Origin: Gnetum montanum
Lineage: Eukaryota; Streptophyta; Gnetopsida; Gnetales; Gnetaceae
Assembly: GCA_015680685.1 (NCBI GenBank)
Contig: MNCI01011487.1
Span: forward strand, 75,669-139,451
Direction: 5' to 3'
Length of the DNA: 63,783 nucleotides
Shown here one piece after another: positions 1-13,344 of the stretch. Both the position numbers and the translations under genes were made by a program. The notes under the pieces are model-generated. The model made no database searches, was not told where the DNA came from, and saw nothing but the letters and a program-made list of their open reading frames with translations. Every line of letters starts with the position of its first letter. Position 1 is the first letter of the stretch.

Positions 1-729
1 AGTTTGTTGTCTTCCCACCTAGACTAGTATTGTATATGTCACGTATGGTTTAGTCTAGATGAGGTGTATGATGTATTCTAACCTAATGCTACTCCTGAAG
101 GCAGTGGAAAATAATATTAACTAAATCTAAGCTAAGAGGAAAAGGGTAAGAAAATCTAATCTAGCCTAAGTGCGACGAGCAACCGATTCCTTGATCAACC
201 GTACACATCTTGGACTTCGTGCGCGACTACCACTGGGACTAACAAGCGTAGCTCCGAGGTACGCCACTGGGATTACCAAGCGTAGACCCCAAATACGCCA
301 CTGGGTTACCAAGCGTAGATCCTGGATATGCCACTGGGCTACCAAGTAGTCACACTTAAATGCTCGTAATCAAGTCGTACTCACACCGTGCTATGAAAGC
401 AATAATTAACATTAAATAAACTAAGTGAATGTTGCAATGATGAAGTAATCTCGATCTTTATTGTCGGTCATGTGCATGTCCAAGTACGACACACTCAAAT
501 AAAGACACCATACAATTACATTCACCACACTGCGGGCAGTCACGGGAAAAAATCTAACTCTGGAGGGATCAAACTACCAGAGCTTCGCTACTTCTAAACT
601 GGGATCCCGAACAAGGGAAAGCCACGTCTTATTTATAGATATGGCGGCGGACTGCGATATCGTGGCCTATGCGAATCGCGTCTCATCACATGTCCTTTAA
701 TTGCGGGCCTTATTGCAATAATTACATCA
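1..729 (-). mobile_element. LTR of Athila-like gypsy family (left-truncated by window)
   Basis: This is related to the LTRs at 19944-20826, 52658-53216 and 61714-62483. Shared landmarks are a tract resembling TATGGTTTAG..GAGGTGTATGA, a CCGTACACATCTTG block, repeated ACCAAGCGTA motifs and a CTTTATT block followed by CTCAAATAAAGA. Read on the minus strand it has a TATAAATA box near 630-640 and an AATAAA near 455-460, the order expected for U3-R-U5. Its U5 end lies outside the window. The right boundary near 729 is inferred from a possible ..ATCA/TGAT.. end and is uncertain. No internal retroelement sequence follows before the ubiquitin promoter, so it may be a solo or truncated LTR. Confidence 0.6.
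230..363. repeat. Four tandem 33-34 bp units within the LTR
   Basis: Units starting at 230, 264, 298 and 331 each carry CCACTGGG, then ACCAAGCGTAG or a close variant, then a short variable spacer. The other LTR copies have only about two degenerate ACCAAGYGT units, so the expansion is specific to this copy. Confidence 0.75.
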
Positions 730-1366
730 TTTGTTACATAATGACCCCATCCTAGTTACAGAACAATGCTCTTCAAGGGTGGTACTATAACATTGTTCAC
801 ATTCTTTTTACAGGAAACCTTTTAGTAAGAAGTGAAAAATCCATGAGGGTACTCTTGAACAAGGGCAAGGTTTGATCCTTTTCCTACCTGAGAAGAAACA
901 TTTTTTAAAATTAATTGTAAAAATGACAATTTGAAAATGCATCCTCAAACATTGAGCTTTTTCTTTACACTTTCTCTTCTCTCACACACACACATATATA
1001 TATTATAATTTTTTAAGAATATTATTATTCAATTTTAACATATTTTTCACCGTCCACGATGCGTTCCTTGACAAATGGGTATCCAACCGGGTCCGCAACC
1101 AAAGCAAAGGTTGGCACGGATTAAAATTCGATTCCCAACACAGCAAGTAACAAAAAGTGCTTGTTGGAAAAGCTAAAGCCACCTTCCTCGTCTTCACATG
1201 ATTAGAAAGGACTCGGCTGGCAGGTGACGTCCCACGCGCATACTAACAACTTGGAAATAAAGATTTGGAAATAAACCTTTTTGGACAACGAAATAATTTT
1301 AGCAAACAGATGTAAAAAAAGTTGCGGAAATTTCTAGACCCACCGCTCATCTTGACCGGCCTGGTG
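730..1366 (+). promoter_or_regulatory. Upstream region of the polyubiquitin gene
   Basis: This AT-rich stretch between the LTR and the TATA box has no recognisable coding content. It includes a short CA/TA microsatellite near 982-1003 and a TGACGTC sequence near 1223-1229, a core resembling bZIP (as-1/CRE-like) sites. The intact ubiquitin gene downstream makes this its natural promoter. The extent is inferred from the gap between LTR and TATA box. Confidence 0.55.
1327..1339 (+). promoter_or_regulatory. Heat-shock-element-like motif
   Basis: The sequence reads GAA-at-TTC-ta-GAc: two perfect and one near-perfect alternating GAA/TTC modules with 2-bp spacing, about 28 bp upstream of the TATA box. 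Plant polyubiquitin genes are commonly heat-induced through such elements. Function here is inferred from the match and position only. Confidence 0.5.
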
Positions 1367-1374
1367 CTATATAA
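1367..1374 (+). promoter_or_regulatory. TATA box of the polyubiquitin gene
   Basis: CTATATAA lies about 100 bp upstream of the leader-intron donor, in a short GC-richer stretch. Transcription would be expected to start near 1395-1405, giving a first non-coding exon of about 75-80 nt ending at 1476. Confidence 0.75.
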
Positions 1375-1476
1375 TCCCGATGCTTCTGCTTCATTAAGCA
1401 CACGGTTGTATTAGGCTCTTGTGTGGTTGTTTGATAATTCCATTTCTGAGACCTTTGTCTTTGTCGTCGATTGCAG

Positions 1477-4042
<2,566 letters not shown>

Positions 4043-4092
4043 AGAAATTGTTGCTTGTGCCCTTGGTGCTTCGTGTTCGTGGTGGTTTCTGA
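4043..4092 (+). repeat. 50-bp duplication of the ubiquitin 3' end in the 3' UTR
   Basis: 4063-4092 repeats 4013-4042 at an offset of exactly 50 bp, with a few substitutions. It would encode LVLRVRGGF followed by a stop, the last ten codons of the gene. It lies after the real stop and is not translated in frame. Confidence 0.9.
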
Positions 4093-5089
4093 AATTAACT
4101 TTTGCAGTTCCTTATTTAGGCCATATGACCTGAACAAACGTTTTTAGTGTCCTGTTTCAGTTGTTTATATATTCTGTGATAGCTGTTAGTTGACATAAAT
4201 GTTGTTTATGACGTTATTCTAGGCATTGCGGTTGTAGTAGTTGTTTGAAGGTGTTTGATCCATTAGGGATTTGATTTAATGAGCTACTGTTGTTTCTCTG
4301 AAATTGGTAAATATTGTTTTATATATAAAAAACTGCTGCATAGAAAATTATGATTATAATTGTCTTTTGTCATGTTGTTTTTACGAATTTCTTAAAATTC
4401 TAATTGTTTTTGAGTCTCTATCTGTGAACACCGAACTCTGCTTGGAGTACTTGACTGCTGCGTGCAATTGTTTTTATTTTTTATTTTTAAACACTTATTA
4501 CCATGTGAGCTCAAAATTTTGGAATATTTGATACATCTTCGATCAGTGTGCAAAGCAGTTTAACAAATTGCTGTTACGTTAGTAGCTGGCTCAGAATGGA
4601 GTTCAGATTCAAGTTTTAAGTATGGCAACCAAACAAGGAAAGACACAAATCCTACTAACCGTGACTAAAGCTTTTAAGATTCTTCACAGGCAGGTAGACT
4701 TGGAAGCTGATTTACGAATGATATACTGGCAGGCTATGGAAGCTGAAACCCGAAGGAGAATCTGATTAAGGATTTATTTGGAATGTAAGGCTTTTGAAAC
4801 CTCATTGCATCAAGATAAACCGAAATCTGATTCAAAGATTTGTAATACTAAGACTAGGCCGCTTATGAAACCTCGATGCATAATCTAATTCGTAATCCGT
4901 AATTCCAAACTTGCTGGCGATGTGTAATTCGTACAAAAACATGAAAGAACTTTGGGGGCCGAAGTTGTGAAATTCCTTGATTAAAACTTCTTGATATGAG
5001 TTAGGTTACAAAAGATCAGAGAGGTTGTTTTGTAGAACAAATTAGCATAGAACCGTTTTTGTAGAAAAGCTAAAACTTCAGTACCTGTA
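4093..5089. other. 3' flank of polyubiquitin; no gene recognised
   Basis: The proximal part is the 3' UTR. It is T-rich, with an ATAAATG-like possible poly(A) element near 4194. From about 4540 onward I see no coding pattern, repeat or RNA gene I can support. Confidence 0.5.
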
Positions 5090-5233
5090 TTAGGCAAATG
5101 TCAGATTGACCTTCATTACTTCACTGGGGTCAGATGTCAATTTGACCATCTTTCTTCGACCATCTTTCTTCATTGGTGGACTATATGATCCCATTGGAAT
5201 CTTTTTCACTTCATTGGTGGAGTATAAGTGGTG

Positions 5234-5424
5234 TTTCATTGGTGGAGTATTAAGTGCCAATTGGGGATATAGCTTGGAAAAATGCTTCAAAGTGGTGTTT
5301 CATTGGTGGAGTATAAGTGCCAATTGGGGATATAGCTTGGAAAAATGCTTTAAAGTGGTGTTTCATTGGTGGAGTATAAGTGCCAATTGGGGATATAGCT
5401 TGGAAAAATGCTTTAAATTGGTGT
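5234..5424. repeat. Three tandem 63-64 bp units
   Basis: Units begin at 5234, 5298 and 5361 with TTTCATTGGTGGAGTAT and run through GGGGATATAGCTTGGAAAAATGCTT. The copies are nearly identical, so this duplication is recent compared with the surrounding half-repeats. The 63-bp period is a multiple of three, so it keeps an artificial reading frame open. Confidence 0.9.
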
Positions 5425-5550
5425 TTTGGTAAGTTTTTTTTCCATGAGGCTAAAAATCTGTCAAATTAAGTTTTACAAGGCAATGGTGTTTTTGTAAGTT
5501 TCTTTCCATGAGGCTAAAAATCGGTCAAATTAAGTTTTACAAGGCAATGT
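5420..5550. repeat. Two tandem 65-bp units
   Basis: GGTGTTTT.GTAAGTTT..CCATGAGGCTAAAAATC.GTCAAATTAAGTTTTACAAGGCAA occurs twice in interrupted form, starting near 5420 and 5485, directly after the 63-bp array. Confidence 0.85.
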
Positions 5551-5790
5551 ATGGGTCCGTATGGGTTAAATGTTAACATATGTTAGTGAGGAAAGTGAGG
5601 GTGAAAGTGAAAATACGTTAAACTGACCCTTTTCTGTCCTCATTAGTGAAATTAGTGCAATGAGTGCAATGGACGATGAGGGTAGAAATATTACTTTACT
5701 AGTGGCGAATGTCAATTTGACCATCTTTCTTTCTTCATTGATGGACTATATGATCCCATTGGAATCCTTTTGACTTCATCGGTGGAGTAT

Positions 5791-5956
5791 AAGTGCCAAT
5801 TGGGGATATATCTTGGAAAAATGCTTCAAAGTGGCATTTTGGTAAGTTTTTGAGGGTAAAAATCCATCAAATTAAGTGCCAATTGGGGATATATCTTGGA
5901 AAAATGTTTCAAAGTGGCATTTTGGTAAGTTTTTGAGGGTAAAAATCCATCAAATT
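5791..5956. repeat. Two tandem 83-bp units
   Basis: AAGTGCCAATTGGGGATATA begins at 5791 and again at 5874. Each copy runs through TTTTTGAGGGTAAAAATCC to ATTAAG. This is the second half-repeat's counterpart of the 63/65-bp arrays but with a different period. Confidence 0.88.
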
Positions 5957-6286
5957 AAGCTTTACAAGGTAATGTATGGGTTCAATAGGGTCAAATGTCA
6001 ACATGTTGTTGAGGGTAAAAATATGTTAAATTGACCCTTTTATGTCCTCATTACTGCAATGGACAATGAGGGTAGAAATTTTAATTAAATAAGTTTTACA
6101 AGGGAATGTATAGGTCAAACGTCAACATGTGTGCACATTACATGATAATTACTAGCTTAGATGTAGATATATATATTTATGAATTGGTCGAGATGATTTT
6201 AAAGAAAATGTTAACAAGCCTACTATTAATGAGGAAATAAGATAACTAAAAATGGAATCACTTATCCATCCTTTGTTTCTCTACCT

Positions 6287-7600
6287 TGAAACATCACCAA
6301 AATGCATGTTGCAAATCCCATTTTCTAGCTTGAGGCAAAGTTTCATTGTAAATGTGAGATATGTGGTCCATGAGCTACAATTTTGCATATTTTAACTTTT
6401 CAAGGCTGAAAAATGTTTTAAAAGTTGATATTGTCTCACTTCCCAAGTGGAAAAAGGTACCTAATGTTATTTGGGTTTGGGAAGGCTAAAAATGCCCTGG
6501 GAATAACTAAAATTGGCATTTCCATGGGTTTTTGTAGGGGTATAGCCCAACTATGCTGGAGCCATTTTCACTATCAGTCCCAGCAGAAATGCAATGTTGA
6601 ACAACAGCCAACATAGATAGCATCCTCCACCAGCGTAGACAACACTTTCCATGATGGGTTCCACATTTATGTAGCTTTCAACTTTTTGCACATTTTTCAC
6701 CACTTTTTTCATTTTTCAAGACCTCCAAATCCAACGTGGTAAGAATGATGTCAGCATATTCACAAAAGTTTATTTACTATTTATAGTAAACATATGTGTT
6801 TTGTGGCTGTAGCCCATTTCAAACTTATTATAAATGGAAACTATGTTGAAAGCATATAACCGTTGACCAAGACCACTGTAGTAATAATGGTGCCAGTGTA
6901 GTAATAATGTTGAAAGCATTTTTGAAAACTTTTGGCAGCAATAGCATTTTCCATTTTCATAGCCATTTTCATAACCATCAAAGCCCATTACAACTATTGC
7001 AACATTACCTCCACTCTTCAATGGTAGAAACTGGCACTATGTTGTGCACAGAGAGTCCCACATAGTGACCATTGCATCGAGAGTAAGAATCCATTTCTGT
7101 AACCTCATTGCAGACCATGGTGGAAACCGACAAAAAGTTGTTGAAGATCGAAGCTAGGAAGAAGCCAGATCATGGAGTTGTAATAGGATGTAGGTTGCCT
7201 TCTTCAATGTACTGCAAACTTCCCCAAGCAACTTCTTGTGCTTTTGGCATAAAACCTATACTTTGTGAACCTTTATTCTTTATTTTTTATAAAATTTATT
7301 GTTTATGTTATGCAAGTTTTAGTTTATATTTCCATTTCTACGCTTGTTTTCATTTCGGATATGCAATTGTAATACTATTTCTGTTTCCATTTCTGCAGCC
7401 ATTTATGTTTACGTTTAGATTTACATTTTCGTTTTCATTTCTAATTTCGTCTACGATTACCTCTGCATTTTCACAACCATTTCCATTTACATTTTGTAAG
7501 TCCTTGGGTGATCAGTAAGATTGTCAAGGCACCTTGAGTTCCATTTTCTGGAGGCCCTTGGGATTTGAAGTTAAGACAGTTTTGATGCTTGGATCTTTCC
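6287..7600 (+). mobile_element. LTR 1 of Tat-like gypsy family
   Basis: It starts TGAAACATCACCAAAAT, matching the starts of the minus-strand LTRs at 31895 and 50913. It shares the CTTGAGGCAAAGTTTCATTGTAAATGTG block, a GGCTGAAAAATGTTTTA block and the AAGTCCTTGGGTGATC block near 7497. The right end is approximate. A CCAGGAGGGCC stretch near 7612 aligns with the primer-binding site after LTR 2. Short frames inside (6425-6616, 7108-7518) are not genes. Confidence 0.75.
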
Positions 7601-8054
7601 ATTTTTCCATTCCAGGAGGGCCTTTGCCCAAATTCTTGGCCATAAATCCAATTTAGCTAGTTTTTTCAATACCAAGTTAACTACATTTCTGTCCTTTCAT
7701 TAATCTATTATATCTTTAAAACCAATGTTGGCTGTCAAACCTTCTTCAATGAGCCTTGGTGTGGTAGTAGAAATAGAATTGGGTTTTGCTGTAAATTTCC
7801 TGTCTACTACAACACCCATTTCGTTCAATGTCATTCTATCCAACACCATTTCCACTATCCAACACCATTTCCACTATGACATTCATTTCTATCTAGTAGG
7901 TAAAACACTTTTCCTTTTTCTTGTTTTCACTGCTTATTAACCATTTTCCACTACCTTTATTTTTGGTTTACAATGTTAGTATGTTATCCTACTTACTACA
8001 TTTTTACTAAAACTAGTAAAAAAGTCCAAAAAAGCCAAGAACTACATTTTCAAC
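7601..8054 (+). other. Retrotransposon leader between LTR 1 and gag
   Basis: This untranslated leader carries no coding signal. It contains a near-duplicate ATCCAACACCATTTCCACTATCC/ATGAC pair around 7846-7880. Confidence 0.5.
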
Positions 8055-10150
8055 ATGTCTTTCAGCCAGTCCACCATTTTGCCTCTTAACTTCATCAACG
8101 TTGAGCCTAGCCAATAGGCTATGAGGGTCTATGATCCCAAAGACCCTGCCATAGTTAAATGTAGGCAATTCTTAAGGCTAAGGGGAAAAAAGCTTGATTT
8201 CTTGATCATAAATGAAGATCACTATAACTTCGTTTGTGCCAAGATCTAGGCTGGCCTACTCATTCCACATGGAAAAGCCAAATGTGAGTACAAGCTTATC
8301 CACCATAATGGGAAGAAGTATGTCCCTTCCCCATATGATAAAATACCCCTAACTAGAGCTCATGTATAAATTTTATCTTAGATTATTGAGATAAAGGAAA
8401 AGGATGAGAAGCTTAGCTCAGTAGGCTAACGTGAGAAAGAGGTGAGTTTGCGGCTGAGTTCAAACATGAAAACCTCCTAGGTGGGCTTTATCAACAAACA
8501 AGTTTTAAAGCCATCGTGCCCACCTCAACCTCCTCACTTCTTCCATGGGGTACGTCCCTCAAACTTTGTCTCTCCCTTACCCAAGCATGTTTGAACCTAC
8601 TCTGGTGATAACAGTGCACCAAACATAATTAGTGCTACAACCTACCATGTACAATCTGTCTATGCAATTTGCCATCTAGCCTCGATTTTTGCAATCATTA
8701 TCGATTGTTGTTACCATCACAAATCCTCTTATTGCCTAGATGGGATCCACCATAGGACCCCAAGTAACCTAGGGGTCACACATTCCTTTCATTCCATTTG
8801 TGCCTCAAATATTAGCACAAACCTCATTTTCTCTATCTGGTTTGTCCACTACTAGGGTAACCCAGCCTCTCCCCTTAGTACCTCAACCAATAGCAAGACC
8901 ACAAGCATTGCAACTTATGCCTCAACCCTTTATTCAAACCCCACAATCGATATGGGTACCCCAAGACTTGGATCAAGCTTTCTAGATGATCCAAGACTTG
9001 ACTGAATAGTTAAGGAAGCTTATAGCCTCAACATCCCAGACCGTAAAGATAATGGACTTTTGCCAAGATGTTCCTATCAATCTTATAGTCCCATCGCTAA
9101 CTCTTCCCCCAGTGTCCCTATGCCACAATTCATCAAGTAAAATGACGAAGGTGATCTGAATGCACATCTGATAACCTTTCGCTCTGAGTGCTTGCTATTG
9201 TAAGCATGGTTGCATAAGATTATGTAGATTTTCCTATGTCTCTTGTAAGAAAAGCACTAGACTAGCATCATGCCTTACCAAGAGGATCCATATCCTCTTT
9301 GGATGAACTAATTTTGCAGTTCATTAACCATTTCAAGTATAACTTGAAACTTGATACCATGCTTGACCAACTGATGAAGGTCAAGTAAGGACCCCTTGAG
9401 TTGGTGTAGAAGTTTATCCAACAATGGAACGCTTTGCTCAATGAGATACTAGAGTCAATAGTTGAAGCACATCTATTGGCTATTTTTAAGGGGACGTCTA
9501 ATGACTTCATAAAGTCAAAATTATATTACCTTGATCCAAGGTCTCTTAGTCAAGACTTTTACCAAACTAAGAACATAGAAGATGCCACAAAAGCCAGCCA
9601 CGATCTTGCATATGTAGCATATAAGAATCAACATGCACGTAAAGAAAAAGAGAAGGGTAGGGAAAATAATGTAGCAGTAGCAACAATAACTAAGGATAGT
9701 AAACCAACTAACCAAGGGCCGAAGACTAACCAATCCAAGGCCCATGATGCCAAAAATAACAATTCACCCTCTACTTCTGGGGCCACTGCATCAACTATGT
9801 CTAGGCCTAACTTTGTGTAGAAAGATTAGTCAACATGTACCAAGTTATCCCTTAAGTCGTTAGTGCTTATAGACTAATTGTTGAAGAGTGGTAGGATTCA
9901 ATATAAGCAAATGATTGAGATTGTCTATAAGAGGCATGATAGATTGTGTGAAATAGCAAAAGACCCCACTCAAGCAACTAAGGATGACCCTTCAATTCAT
10001 AAGTACTTTAAGCTCGACTGCTTCTACTATTACCATTAGTTGCTGGGTCATGATACCAAAATTTACCTTGTGCTTAAAGATGACCTGCAAAAAATTATTG
10101 ATAGGGGTTGAAACACTACCAACATTTGCATGTTGTAACCTTTGTAGCCT
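8055..10150 (+). pseudogene. gag of Tat-like gypsy element (degenerate)
   Basis: It starts at an ATG in CAACATGTCTTTC. The N-terminal frame reads through VYDPKDPAIV and NEDHYNFVCAKI with a few stops (TAG/TAA). The same order of blocks occurs in the copies at 12274-13344 and 49113-47090. The best-preserved frame (9434-9820) has NIEDATKASHDLAYVAYKNQ and a Lys/Asn/Ser/Thr-rich tail, typical of gag C-terminal parts. 9984-10100 encodes a block (Cys/His, then LKDD) also seen near 47100. It formed the retroelement capsid. It ends abruptly at LTR 2 with no protease or polymerase. Confidence 0.8.
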
Positions 10151-10154
10151 TTGT

Positions 10155-11540
10155 CCCATGAAACTTGAGGAAAAAAATCCTTTGTAAATGTGAAGATTGT
10201 AACCCATGAGGAACAATCTTACATACTTCATACTTTTAGGGCTGAAAAATGTCTCATAAGTGGTCAAAGCCTCATTCCCCAAGTGAAAAAAAGGTCACAT
10301 AGTGTCTATATTGGGTAGCGGGGGGCGGGCGACACAGGTGGCAGCTATCAAAAATGCCTTTTGGGATGCCAAAAATGAAAATTTGATGGGTTTTATGGGA
10401 GGTACATACTTTTCTACACTGGAAACACCTATAGGAGGGTAGATCTCACCTATCCCCAGTGTAGAGAGGGGGTAATGCTTAGTGTGAAGGGGTTTGACCT
10501 TCACCCCCAATGTTGATCTTTCATCCCCCTCAATGTTAACACCTCCCCCCAGCATGAATGCAATATGATCAAGATTTTATCACATCAACTCCAGCAAGAA
10601 CCCTGCAATGCCAACATAGAAGATTGAAGACCTAGTGTGGAAGTAGCAAAGCTAGTGTGGAAGGTGCACCCTTGTTACTATTTTTGGTAAATGGAATGAC
10701 CATGGGGGTATGTTACTTTTCATATATGATAACTACCTAGATCTTGGGCACATATCCCCTAGATGTGATAGAAATTTGCAGCCCAATCTATTAGCTGTTT
10801 GTAGCAAATTTGTAGTTCCAATCATGGCCAGAAAATGTAGAAAAACCAAACCCCCACACCATTTCAAGGTTTCAAATTTAGGACATTTTTGAACACTTGG
10901 CATTTTGGGCATTCAAGAGCTCTTGCTACCTAGTAGAAATGCAACTTCTTGGAGCCTTCTAGCATAGAACCATTATAGCCTTGTTACCCTTGTTATCCCC
11001 CTTAGGATTTGTGAGCCTTGGGTGTTAATGTTGCCCCTTGGGATCTCCAAATTCTAGCATGGAGCATTTTGGCAATCCCAATCCTTCATATTTCTCAACT
11101 GTAGTAGTGACCAACATTGCATATTTTTAGTAGTAGTAGAGGAGGTTCGATAACATCGAGAGTTGTTGAGCATCTAGATTGTGAAGTGGATTGTATTAGC
11201 TTCAATGGACTTGGAATCCCCACCCAAGTGAACCCCCCTTTGCTCTCATATAGGCACATTTTGTATATATTTCTGAATTCATTCCTTATTCATTCAATAA
11301 AGTTTATAGTTTCATTTTGTGTGCAATTTGTATTCACTTTGAGTTTTTTTTTCAAATCTAAAATTTTTACAATTTTCACAATCCCATTTTGTATCCCCCT
11401 AAGTCCTTGGGTGATCTACTAGACTGACCAAGGCATCTTGAATCTCAATTTTTTCAGAGACCCTAGGGATTCGGGGTTGAGGTTGTTTGTGGCTAAGAAT
11501 CCTTAGATTCCCAGTGATTGAGATTTTTAGTCACTATAGC
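10155..11540 (+). mobile_element. LTR 2 of Tat-like gypsy family (5'-truncated)
   Basis: It matches the other LTRs from the ATGAAACTTGAGG block onward, so about 65 bp of the usual TGAAACACC.. start is missing. It has the CTCATAAGTGGTCAAAGCCTC block, several CTAGTGTGGAAG-type motifs and AAGTCCTTGGGTGATC near 11402. It ends near AGTCACTATAGC, the counterpart of AGTCGTAGCA at the other copies' end. Confidence 0.78.
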
Positions 11541-11545
11541 TTTCT

Positions 11546-11563
11546 TGGTGCTAGAAAGAGGGC
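11546..11563 (+). other. Putative primer-binding site after LTR 2
   Basis: TGGTGCTAGAAAGAGGGC follows the LTR end by about 5 bp. It resembles TGGCGCYAGAAGGAGGGC-type sites seen after LTRs of Tat-lineage elements, with C-to-T changes. The tRNA assignment is uncertain. Confidence 0.5.
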
Positions 11564-12273
11564 CTCTGCTTGATTTCTTCATTAAAATATATTCTTCCTA
11601 TAGCCAATGTTAACTTGCAAGTTGTAATTCTTGTTTTCTTTAGTAAAAACGTTATGTTTTCAATGTTGTAATCCATCCTTCTCTGCTCCACGAACCTAGT
11701 GTGGGTGTTACAAGTGTTTGGATGTTGGAATTTTCATAATAGTTGTTGTCAAATATCAAAGTCAATGTTGGTTTTGAGGTCCATTTCTACCCCTTCCTAT
11801 TGCCACATTTTCCCAAGGAAGCTAGCATTGGTGGTCCAAATAACCAAACCCCCATCTCCTTCTTCCTTGTTGAGAAATTTGGTAGCTTGCCAAAACCAGA
11901 TTTTGGAAAGTTCTAGGTTTATTTTGATTGTCAATCTTTCTGCCCCCAACACCCTTAGCCTCCCCCCACCTTTCACCAACATTGAAATAGGAAGGTGTGA
12001 GATCCTTGCATATCAACCCCTTCTTTTCCCCTTACCACACCAAGCGTAGAGGTAGCTAGAAAGCTAGTGTGGATGAAGTTTCTTACAACCTTTTCACCTT
12101 TCTGTTTTTGTTAAAGGGGTACACCCCCCTTACCCCTCACTTACTATTTATAGTAAGTACTTCGTTTTTAGCTATTTTTGCTTCTTTTGATCATTTTTGA
12201 GTTCCACTTGCTGGAATTTACTCCTATTTTTACCTTTTATAGCCTATCTTAAGCCACTTTTGGTACAATAGCC
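11564..12273 (+). other. Retrotransposon leader before the second gag
   Basis: This is untranslated. Its distal part (about 11820-12260) matches the reverse complement of 49560-49130, upstream of the minus-strand gag. That includes the TTGGTAGCTTGCCAAA.CC stretch and the CCCCTCACTTACTATTTATAGTAA stretch. Confidence 0.6.
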
Positions 12274-13344
12274 ATGTCTCTCCAATAATTGACCAAGTTG
12301 CCTTTTAGCTATACCAACAATGGGTCTGATCAATAGTACATAAGGGTCCATGACCCCAAAGACCTTGTCGTGATCGAATGTAAACAATTCTTGAGATTGA
12401 GGAGACAAAGTCCTATGCTCTTGACAATAAATGAAGAGCACTATAACTTCATTTGTGCCAAGATCTAGGTTGGCATGCTAATCCCATGAGTGGAAGTAGA
12501 AGCTAAGAAGAAATTCGAGCTCATCCATTGTAATGGGAAGGAGTGTATTCCCTCCTCCTATGACCAAATATCCATTAATGATATCTATGTTAGCATCTTA
12601 GCCCTTCTCATTAAGGTTGACGAAAATAATTAGAAGGCTACCTCTAATGGGAAACAAGAGGAGAAAGATGAATTCAAGGTAGAGTTTGAGCCTAAGAATC
12701 TTTTGGAGGGACTCTTCCAATAGGGGATTCCTAAGACCACAATTCCCACATCTACCCCCTTTGCCTCTTCCTCTAGACATCTCCCATTGCCTTCATCCAC
12801 ACCATACTTGACCATGTTTTGGCCCACGCTAGTCATCATCATGCACCAAGCATAATCGGTGTTGCATCCAACCACTTTCCATTTCTCCATGTCAGTTGCG
12901 ACCCATCCTAGGTCAGTACGACTAACGTCAGTGGTAGTTACTACCACTAACCCATTGATCATTTAGGTGGGGCTCACCATGGGACCTTAAGTAATCAAGG
13001 GGTCACATACTCCCTTTGTTTCATTTTTGCCTTGGATATTGGCACAAATGTATTTTTCCTTGTTTGGCCTATAAACTACAGCCACAACACAACCTCTCCC
13101 CTCTATTTTACAACCAGTAGCAAGGCCACAAGCCTTCCAAAAAATACCAAATCAATTTATGCAAACCTCACAGCCAATAAGGGCACCACAAGGCCTAGGC
13201 CTTCCAAATGATCCAGGATCTAACAAAGAAGTTCAAGAGGCTTAAAGCCTCTACTTCCCAAAGTGTCAAGATCATGAATTTTTACCAGGATGATTCCATT
13301 AGTCCCATAGTCCCATCCTTGACATTTCCTTTTAGTGTCCCTAT
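12274..13344 (+). pseudogene. Second gag of Tat-like family, cut by EPRV
   Basis: The ATG lies in GCCATGTCTCTCC. The frame matches the gag at 8055 (VHDPKDLVVIE, then NEEHYNFICAKI) with scattered stops. It ends inside the block TTTAGTGTCCCTATG, where the first gag continues GCCACAATTC. Here EPRV sequence takes over at 13345. The downstream half of this gag is not in the window. Confidence 0.75.

Larger units (their letters stand above)
5090..6130. repeat. Locally duplicated, tandem-repeat-rich segment
   Basis: Two related halves (about 5090-5700 and 5705-6100) share, in order: AATGTCA.ATTTGACCATCTTTCTT, a TGGACTATATGATCCCATTGG block, GTGGAGTATAAGTGCCAATTGG, a GGTAAGTTTTT..AAAATC block, ACAAGG.AATGTATGGG, and a GACCCTTTT.TGTCCTCATTA..GATGAGGGTAGAAAT block. 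So the segment was duplicated as a whole and then diversified by internal tandem duplications. Frames across it, such as 5106-5432, follow the repeat period and are not genes. Confidence 0.8.

Noticed and set aside
5106-5432. 108-codon open frame with repeated VFHWWSISANWGYSLEKCFK
   Set aside because: The frame is open because the 63-bp tandem unit is a multiple of three. There is no promoter, no family match, and the repeat itself explains it.
7108-7518. 136-codon hydrophobic, Phe-rich frame
   Set aside because: It lies inside LTR 1 in a T-rich stretch. The Phe/Ser richness reflects TTT/TTC runs and the other LTR copies do not keep it open.
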